The notes beneath the pieces were generated by a model. That model had not been told where the DNA came from and ran no database searches. It worked only from the letters and a program-made list of their open reading frames with translations. Positions 51,709 through 57,023 of a stretch of 57,023 bases of DNA are shown piece after piece. The position numbers and the translations under genes were made by a program. Where the stretch lies: positions 1-57,023 of the forward strand of contig CAJUKB010000008.1 of assembly GCA_910587325.1 (NCBI GenBank), in the 5' to 3' direction. The stretch is from an uncultured Bacilli bacterium. GTDB taxonomy: Bacteria > Bacillota_I > Bacilli_A > RF39 > UBA660. Each line of letters opens with the position of its first letter. Positions within the stretch are counted from its first letter, which is position 1.

Positions 51709-52917
51709 ATGGACTTTGAAGTTTTAATTTTAGGAACCGATGCCAATGCGTATTATATGGCAAGATGTTGTTATGAGGCGTACCATAAGAAGGCTTATTT
51801 AATTGGAAAAGATAGACTTGCTTTTACAAAATTTTCTAATATTTTAAATGTAGAATATGTAAGTGGTTTATGGGAAGAAGAAACGTTTTTAAATACTTTA
51901 GAAGAGTTTGCTAATAAGCATAAAGAGAAAAAAATTATCTTAATTAGTACTAATGAAACGTATGCTGAATATATTTCTGCAAACAAGAAAAAATTAAATA
52001 AACAATTTGTGTATAATTATCCTAGTGTAGAAGTGATAAAAAGTTTAACAAATAAAGAGACGTTTTATAAAACGTATGAAAAATCTTGTTTAAAATTTCC
52101 TAAAACTATTTATTTTGATTGTAGCAAAGAGAGTAAGATTCCTAAAATGACTTACCCAATCGTTTTAAAACCTGCTAATGTTGTTGTTTACAATCATTTG
52201 AGGTTTGAAGGTAAGAATAAAATCTATAAATTAAATAGCGAAGAGGAAGTAAAAAATACTTTAAACTTAATAAAAAATGGGGGATATACAGATAAGTTAA
52301 TTTTACAAGAATTTATTCCAGGAGATGATTCTAATCTATTTGATTCAGTCGTGTATGTGAATACTAAAGGGCATGTTGAATTTATTAGTTTTGCTCAAAT
52401 AGGACTACAGGAAAGAACGAAATCTATGGTTGGAAATGCAGCAGTATTGATGAATGGTTTTAATACGACAAAGGGTGATGTGGATAACCAAGTAGAAGAT
52501 ATTAAAAAGTTTATGGAGAATATTGGGTATACAGGTTTTGCAGAGGTTGATATGAAATATGATTGTCGTGATAATACATTTAAAGTATTAGAAATTAATG
52601 CAAGACAGGGAAGATGTAGTTATTATGTTACTCCTTTAGGAAAAAATTTAGTGCAAGTTTTAATAGAGGATTGTTTGAATGGGATAGAACATGAATATGA
52701 ATTTTTAGACAAAAAAGTTCTTTTATCTTTCGTCCCAAAAGGAATTGTTAAGAAATATATTTCTAACGAAGGCTTCAAAAAAGAAGCGCTTAAGATATGG
52801 AGAAACGTTGTAAAACCGATGGATTGTCCTAAAGATAAAAACTTAAAGCGTTTCTTAATGTTACGTAAAAGATGGTTTCATTATTATAAAGAATATAAAA
52901 ATGGATATTGGAAGTAG
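51709..52917 (+). CDS. ATP-grasp ligase, D-aspartate-ligase-like
   Basis: The 402-residue protein has the ATP-grasp fold: N-terminal ILGTDANAYYMARCCYEAY, middle YPIVLKPANV, LILQEFIPGDDSN and the C-terminal TGFAEVDMKYD and KVLEINARQGR (metal site). It resembles the D-aspartate ligases that add D-Asp to the peptidoglycan stem lysine. The next gene, asnB, 10 bases on, could amidate the product, as AsnH does in lactic bacteria. A role in a peptidoglycan cross-bridge is inferred from this pairing and the nearby alr. Confidence 0.75.
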   Translation: MDFEVLILGTDANAYYMARCCYEAYHKKAYLIGKDRLAFTKFSNILNVEYVSGLWEEETFLNTLEEFANKHKEKKIILISTNETYAEYISANKKKLNKQFVYNYPSVEVIKSLTNKETFYKTYEKSCLKFPKTIYFDCSKESKIPKMTYPIVLKPANVVVYNHLRFEGKNKIYKLNSEEEVKNTLNLIKNGGYTDKLILQEFIPGDDSNLFDSVVYVNTKGHVEFISFAQIGLQERTKSMVGNAAVLMNGFNTTKGDVDNQVEDIKKFMENIGYTGFAEVDMKYDCRDNTFKVLEINARQGRCSYYVTPLGKNLVQVLIEDCLNGIEHEYEFLDKKVLLSFVPKGIVKKYISNEGFKKEALKIWRNVVKPMDCPKDKNLKRFLMLRKRWFHYYKEYKNGYWK

Positions 52918-52927
52918 GTGATGGATT

Positions 52928-54766
52928 ATGTGTGGAATTGTCGGATTTGTAGATAAAAAAAATACCAAAGAAAAAAAAGAAATTATAAAGAAAATGGCAG
53001 ATCGTATTAAACATCGTGGTCCTGATGATGAAGGGTTTTATGTGGATAAAAATATAGCACTTGGACATAGAAGATTATCAATAATTGATTTAACTCGAAA
53101 TGGATCACAACCCATTTATAATGAAGATAAAAGGATGGCGATTGTCTTTAATGGAGAGATTTACAACTATGAAAGCATTAAGGAAGAACTAATTAAAAAA
53201 GGCCATAAGTTTAAGACGAAGACCGATACAGAAGTTATTTTACATGGTTATGAAGAATATAAAGAAAAGTTATTTATTCGCTTGCGTGGTATGTTTTCAT
53301 TTGTCATTTATGATAAGGTAAAAGAGGAATTAATTGGTGCAAGAGACCATTTTGGAATTAAGCCTTTTTATTACTATAAACATAAAGATAGTTTTTTCTT
53401 TGGTTCAGAGATTAAGTCTTTTTTAGAACATCCTGATTTTCAAAAAGAAGTTAATAAAGATGCTTTAAAAATGTATTTGATTTTTCAATATTCTGTGCAT
53501 GAAGAAACGTTCTTTAAAGGGGTTTATAAGTTAAAACCAGGGCATTATTTTAAATATAAGAATGGAAAAATGACGATAAAAGAATATTTTAAAGTCGATT
53601 ATCAAAAGAGTGATAAACCATATGATGTGTATAAAAAAGAATTAAAGAGTGTTTTAGAAGATTCAATTAAGTACCATCAAATCACTAGTGATGTAGAGGT
53701 AGGTTCTTACCTTTCAGGTGGTGTAGATTCTTCTTATGTCGTAAGTGTTGCAAAACCAGACAAAACATTTTCAGTTGGTTTTGATATGCCAGGATTTGAT
53801 GAAACGATGTATGCAAAAGAATTATCTGATTTACTACACATTAAAAACTATCAAAAGAAAATTACAAGTGATGAATTTTTTGCTATACTTCCAACTATTA
53901 TGTATCATACTGATGAACCACATGCCAATCTTTCTACTGTTCCTTTGTACTTTTTATCAAGACTTGCTAGTGAAAAAGTAAAAGTTGTATTATCTGGTGA
54001 GGGTAGTGATGAAATGTTTGCAGGATACAATGAGTATTATGAACCAACGCTTCTTAGGTTATATACAAAAGTTCCATTGGCATTACGTAAGGCGATTGGA
54101 AAAATGGTAAGTCCACTTCCGCATTTTCCAGGTCAAAATACTTTAAAACTTTATGGAAGACCTTTTTATGAACGTTATATTGGGCATGGAACATTCTCAA
54201 GTGAAAAAGAAGTAAATGAAATGTTGGCAAGCAATTTACAAAATGAAGAAACGATTGCAGATGTAATTAAACCTTATTATGATAAAGTAGCAAATTTGGA
54301 CGATGTAACGAAGAAAATGTATATTGATATGCATTTTTGGTTGCCACAAGACATATTATTAAAAGCGGATAAAATGACAATGGCAAATTCGATTGAACTT
54401 CGTGTTCCTCTTTTAGATAGTGTTTTATTTGGATATGCTAGGCAAATTCCAACAAAATATTTAGTCCTTGATAAACAAACGAAGTATTTATTTCGCGATA
54501 TTACACATGAAAAAATTCCCAAAGAGTGGTCGAAAAGAAGAAAACTTGGTTTTCCAGTTCCTTTTTCAAAGTGGTTAAGAGAAGAAAAATATTATAAAAA
54601 AGTGAAGGATATGTTTAATCAACCTTTTGTAAGTGAGTTCTTCAATCAAGAGAATATTAACAATTTATTAACAGAACATTACAAAAATATTAAGAATCAT
54701 GGACGCAAAATTTACAATATTTATGTATTTTTAATCTGGTATGACGTATATTTTAATAAAAATTGA
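52928..54766 (+). CDS. asnB: Asparagine synthase (glutamine-hydrolysing)
   Basis: The 612-residue protein begins MCGIVGF with the nucleophile Cys2, has the glutaminase domain (HRGPDDEGF, IYNYESI, TDTEVILHGYEEY) and the synthetase ATP loop LSGGVDSSYV. It transfers ammonia to aspartate or to an Asp residue of a larger substrate. Because it follows an ATP-grasp ligase, peptidoglycan amidation is as likely as free asparagine synthesis. Confidence 0.92.
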   Translation: MCGIVGFVDKKNTKEKKEIIKKMADRIKHRGPDDEGFYVDKNIALGHRRLSIIDLTRNGSQPIYNEDKRMAIVFNGEIYNYESIKEELIKKGHKFKTKTDTEVILHGYEEYKEKLFIRLRGMFSFVIYDKVKEELIGARDHFGIKPFYYYKHKDSFFFGSEIKSFLEHPDFQKEVNKDALKMYLIFQYSVHEETFFKGVYKLKPGHYFKYKNGKMTIKEYFKVDYQKSDKPYDVYKKELKSVLEDSIKYHQITSDVEVGSYLSGGVDSSYVVSVAKPDKTFSVGFDMPGFDETMYAKELSDLLHIKNYQKKITSDEFFAILPTIMYHTDEPHANLSTVPLYFLSRLASEKVKVVLSGEGSDEMFAGYNEYYEPTLLRLYTKVPLALRKAIGKMVSPLPHFPGQNTLKLYGRPFYERYIGHGTFSSEKEVNEMLASNLQNEETIADVIKPYYDKVANLDDVTKKMYIDMHFWLPQDILLKADKMTMANSIELRVPLLDSVLFGYARQIPTKYLVLDKQTKYLFRDITHEKIPKEWSKRRKLGFPVPFSKWLREEKYYKKVKDMFNQPFVSEFFNQENINNLLTEHYKNIKNHGRKIYNIYVFLIWYDVYFNKN

Positions 54767-54776
54767 AATTCATGTA

Positions 54777-54805
54777 TTGACATAATTTAACTATTTTGTT
54801 ATAGT
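54777..54805 (+). promoter_or_regulatory. Promoter of the five-tRNA cluster
   Basis: TTGACA (54777-54782), 17 bases, TATAGT (54800-54805), 20 bases before tRNA-Val. Confidence 0.8.
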
Positions 54806-54825
54806 TGATTATGTCCAGTACACAT

Positions 54826-54902
54826 GGGCGCTTAGCTCAGTTGGTTAGAGCACCTGCCTTACAAGCAGGGGGTCATAGGTTCGAGTCCTATAGCGCCCAC
54901 CA
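54826..54902 (+). tRNA. tRNA-Val(TAC)
   Basis: Complete cloverleaf, anticodon TAC, encoded CCA. First of five tRNAs in one operon. Confidence 0.97.
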
Positions 54903-54914
54903 TTTATTTTTTTT

Positions 54915-54990
54915 GCCGACTTAGCGTAATTGGTAGCGCAACTGACTTGTAATCAGTAGGTTGGGGGTTCGATTCCCTCAGTCGGCACCA
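54915..54990 (+). tRNA. tRNA-Thr(TGT)
   Basis: Complete, anticodon TGT, encoded CCA. Confidence 0.97.
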
Positions 54991-54996
54991 TTTTTT

Positions 54997-55080
54997 GGAG
55001 GGATAGCGAAGTGGTCAAACGCGGCAGACTGTAAATCTGTTCCTTCGGGTTCCATGGTTCAAATCCATGTCCCTCCACCA
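54997..55080 (+). tRNA. tRNA-Tyr(GTA)
   Basis: 84 bases with long variable arm, anticodon GTA, encoded CCA. Confidence 0.97.
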
Positions 55081-55090
55081 TTTCTTTTAT

Positions 55091-55166
55091 TGCCTCGTAG
55101 CCAAGTGGTAAGGCATCAGACTTTGACTCTGACATTCCGGTGGTTCGAACCCACCCGAGGCAGCCA
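55091..55166 (+). tRNA. tRNA-Gln(TTG)
   Basis: Complete, anticodon TTG, U at position 1 as in tRNA-Gln, encoded CCA. Confidence 0.96.
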
Positions 55167-55179
55167 TTTAATTTTTTAT

Positions 55180-55255
55180 GATCCGCTAGCTCAGTCGGTA
55201 GAGCATTTGACTTTTAATCAAAGGGTCGAGAGTTCGAATCTCTCGCGGGTCACCA
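55180..55255 (+). tRNA. tRNA-Lys(TTT)
   Basis: Complete, anticodon TTT, encoded CCA; a hairpin TTGAAATTAAAC..GTTTCAAG lies just after and may end the operon. Confidence 0.97.
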
Positions 55256-55340
55256 TCTTGAAATTAAACTTGAGACTTTGTGTTTCAAGTTTTTCTATAT
55301 TTAAAAATATGTTATTATAAAACAACTAAGGGTGATGTTT

Positions 55341-55793
55341 ATGATAATTAGAAGAGCTACTATAAAAGATGTTAAAGAATTAAATAACTTGTTAACTTTA
55401 TTAATTCGAGATGAAAAGCAGTATGATGAAAATATTAATGAAGAATTTGTGGTTACAAATATGTATGAAAACTATATAGAAGATACAACTAGATGCATTT
55501 TAGTAGCAGAAGATAATCAAACAATTCTTGGTTATTTATACGGCTATAGTAAAGAAAATGATATTATCATTCATTCCCAAGAAGCGAAGTTAGATGCTTT
55601 GTATGTAAAGGAAGAATTTAGAAACCAACACATTGCTGATGCCCTTATTCTTGAATTTAAAAAATGGGTAAAAGAGCAAAATATTCAATTTGTAGATGTA
55701 GGAGTTTGTAGTTTAAATACAAAAGCCAAAAAGTTATATAATAAACATCATTTTATATCCCTAAAAGAAGAGTTAAGATGTGAAATTGAATAA
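55341..55793 (+). CDS. GNAT-family N-acetyltransferase
   Basis: The 150-residue protein is a typical GNAT: IIRRATIKDVKELN at the start, ILGYLYGY, LDALYVKEEFRNQHIADALILEF (acetyl-CoA loop, with Q-H-I-A in place of the usual glycine-rich form) and AKKLYNKHHFISLKEEL. Substrate unknown. ATG 55341 follows AGGGTGATG with normal spacing. Confidence 0.85.
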   Translation: MIIRRATIKDVKELNNLLTLLIRDEKQYDENINEEFVVTNMYENYIEDTTRCILVAEDNQTILGYLYGYSKENDIIIHSQEAKLDALYVKEEFRNQHIADALILEFKKWVKEQNIQFVDVGVCSLNTKAKKLYNKHHFISLKEELRCEIE

Positions 55794-55814
55794 ATTTAAA
55801 AGGTGTGATGTTTT

Positions 55815-56109
55815 GTGGAAATATATGAAATAGCAATTGAAAGATTTATAGAAGATATGGGATATAAAGAAAATGAACATGTTTTAGGAGCTTTTTTCTA
55901 TGGAAGTTATTTAACAGATTTACCCAATTAAATAACATTTTAAGTTTGAATATGGGGTGAGTTTAGAAGCGTTTCTATCTCGATTGGGAAAAACGATGTA
56001 TAGTATTAAAAGAACGGAGTTACAGGAAATAATAGAAAACTTAAATAAAAATATCATGAGTTCAAATAATGTATGCCAAGATGATGAAGAAGCAAAAACT
56101 TTGAAATAA
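55815..56109 (+). pseudogene. Nucleotidyltransferase-like gene, internally deleted
   Basis: GTG 55815 opens 38 residues ending GAFFYGSYLTDLPN, the G-S motif of small nucleotidyltransferases, then stops at 55929-55931. A second frame (55942-56109) reads FEYGVSLEAFLSRLGKTMYS to DDEEAKTLK. The catalytic Asp pair expected after GS is absent. The two parts are probably the ends of one gene with the middle lost. Confidence 0.6.
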
Positions 56110-56216
56110 AAAAGGTCAAAATTGACTTTTTTTATTTTGCCAATTTTTGGTAATAATTTAGACATCTTTCTACAATATTTGCAGTCAGTAACCATTATAC
56201 TAGGTTTAGTAAAAAA

Positions 56217-56262
56217 GTTAACGGCGCGCCGTTAATAGTTTTTGCAATTTAGTTGATATACT
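56217..56262 (+). promoter_or_regulatory. HTH gene promoter with palindromic operator
   Basis: Perfect 18-bp palindrome TTAACGGCGCGCCGTTAA (56218-56235) followed by an extended -10, TGATATACT (56254-56262). The -35 position is weak and adjoins the palindrome, so binding there would control transcription. The GC-rich centre stands out in this AT-rich DNA. A near copy is at 29818-29837. Confidence 0.7.
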
Positions 56263-56281
56263 AAACTATAAGGTGGTCATA

Positions 56282-56524
56282 ATGAAATTATCAAAAGCAG
56301 TATCTCAAAAAATATTAAAGATATGCAAAGAAAAAAATATTTCTATTAATAAACTTGCTGCTATTTGTTGTGTGACACAAAGTACGGTGCAAGGTTTAAT
56401 TCAAGAGAAATCAGAAAGTCCAAAACTTGCAACCATAACAAAAATATGTGAAGGCCTTGGGATTACTTTAGAAGAATTTTTTGATGACGCCTTATTTGCA
56501 AATTTAGAAAGAGATGACAAATGA
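56282..56524 (+). CDS. XRE-family HTH regulator
   Basis: The 80-residue protein is a single Cro/CI-type helix-turn-helix domain: ISINKLAAICCVTQSTVQGLIQ, ATITKICEGLGITLEEFFDD. It should be a DNA-binding dimer and probably acts on the palindrome in its own promoter. GGTGG precedes the ATG. The next gene overlaps its stop by 4 bases. Confidence 0.9.
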   Translation: MKLSKAVSQKILKICKEKNISINKLAAICCVTQSTVQGLIQEKSESPKLATITKICEGLGITLEEFFDDALFANLERDDK

Positions 56525-56745
56525 AAATAGTAAATGAAAGCAAAAAAACTTCTATTGTTTTAGAAGATAAGGATATTTTAGAAGTGACTACTTTAAATGA
56601 AAATCATACTAAAATTACCATTAAATGTTTAGGAAATACCCTTCACTTAGAAGAGGAGAATGTGAAAATTCTAGAAGAAAAACAGGAAGAGGAAAAAGCG
56701 ATAAAAGCGATGAAAGAATATTTAAAGACACAGAAGAATGACTAA
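56521..56745 (+). CDS. Small hypothetical protein, partner of the HTH gene
   Basis: The 74-residue acidic protein has a beta-rich first half (SIVLEDKDILEVTTLN, TKITIKCLGNTLHL) and a charged C-terminal helix (ILEEKQEEEKAIKAMKEYL). No family recognised. The ATGA overlap with the HTH gene shows translational coupling, so it may modulate that regulator. Confidence 0.6.
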   Translation: MKIVNESKKTSIVLEDKDILEVTTLNENHTKITIKCLGNTLHLEEENVKILEEKQEEEKAIKAMKEYLKTQKND

Positions 56746-56754
56746 AATTAATCA

Positions 56755-56790
56755 AAATCGAGTTATAGCGCGAAATAACTTGATTTTTTA
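56755..56790 (+). terminator. Rho-independent terminator
   Basis: AATCGAGTTAT pairs with ATAACTTGATT (one G-U pair), then TTTT. Confidence 0.8.
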
Positions 56791-56826
56791 AATTGTCTAT
56801 ACTATAATGATATTGCATTTCAAATT

Positions 56827-56903
56827 GCACCCATAGCTCAATTGGATAGAGCGCTAGACTACGGATCTAGAGGTTAGGGGTTCGACTCCCTTTGGGTGCA
56901 CCA
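56827..56903 (+). tRNA. tRNA-Arg(ACG)
   Basis: Complete, anticodon ACG (normally read as inosine), encoded CCA. Confidence 0.97.
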
Positions 56904-56954
56904 TTTAATTTTTTGTAGCATTTTTAAAACTTTATGCTATAATATAGTATGTAT

Positions 56955-57023
56955 CGGGAAGTGGCTCAACTTGGTAGAGCACTTGGTTTGGGACCAAGGG
57001 GTTGCAGGTTCAAATCCTGTCTT
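56955..57023 (+). tRNA. tRNA-Pro(TGG), cut by the window edge
   Basis: D arm, anticodon TGG and T arm are present; the 3' acceptor strand lies beyond base 57023. A TATAAT at 56938-56943 lies upstream. Confidence 0.9.

Noticed and set aside
54953..55320. Long frames across the tRNA cluster on both strands
   Set aside because: They are made of tRNA sequence (cloverleaf repeats) and cannot be genes.

Overview
The window comes from a low-GC, Gram-positive, walled bacterium of the Bacilli/Erysipelotrichia type, possibly an uncultured gut lineage. The evidence is very AT-rich DNA, strong AGGAGG-type ribosome sites, TTGACA/TATAAT promoters, TGA used as a stop, peptidoglycan genes (murD, alr, an ATP-grasp ligase next to asnB) and relatives of Bacillus sporulation and yut/yun genes. 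The species cannot be fixed from sequence alone.

Layout. 1-2.1 kb: a minus-strand AbiE-type toxin-antitoxin remnant (toxin cut to 90 aa) with an intact operator, then an unknown gene. 2.1-7.7 kb: PadR regulator with a DUF1700-type membrane protein, a lone Clp-type AAA protein, a nucleotide-salvage run (two deoxyribosyltransferase-like proteins and a Nudix hydrolase) and a dehydrogenase. 7.8-18.4 kb: an accessory island after tRNA-His. It carries a large serine recombinase broken by a frameshift and unusual nucleic-acid or nucleotide proteins: two ASCH proteins, a Nudix-methyltransferase fusion with DUF218 and ITPase-like genes, a YunG-uracil-DNA-glycosylase fusion, a P-loop kinase, a PIN-GNAT-PUA-like protein paired with ASCH, and an SDR lacking key residues.

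18.4-21.9 kb (minus): a radical-SAM/DUF4130 DNA-repair pair co-transcribed with a divergent GroEL. 22-29.5 kb: a lipoprotein, a LigD-like PE-polymerase without ligase, a peptidase-transglutaminase fusion, a deformylase-like protein, GNATs, an SDR with an aluminium-resistance-type PLP enzyme, and a broken GNAT. 29.5-36 kb: pseudouridine synthases, a nucleotidase, a ferredoxin and YunB/YutD relatives, interspersed with two unlisted short hydrophobic peptide genes, each facing a convergent small RNA (candidate type I toxin-antitoxin loci). 36-40.3 kb: YutH, NifU-type, S1-domain, GNAT and MurD genes. 40.3-41.4 kb is a lipoprotein gene graveyard. 42.2-42.9 kb holds five tRNAs. 43-54.8 kb: ADP-ribosylglycohydrolase, ABC exporter, thioredoxin-like protein, pyruvate kinase, a small UvrD-like helicase, alanine racemase, Fic, ATP-grasp ligase and asparagine synthase. 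54.8-57 kb: seven more tRNAs (the last cut by the edge), a GNAT, a broken nucleotidyltransferase and a small HTH operon.

Themes. (1) Two chromosomal loci share one antisense design: toxin leader and facing sRNA carry the same 10-base sequence. (2) A palindrome in the HTH gene promoter (56218-56235) recurs almost exactly at 29818-29837, over the promoter of the first toxin gene, suggesting one regulator links them. (3) The island combines damage sensing, nucleotide clean-up and RNA-targeting domains in unusual fusions. (4) Pseudogenes are frequent, often by single-base changes in A runs, which could be real decay or assembly error.
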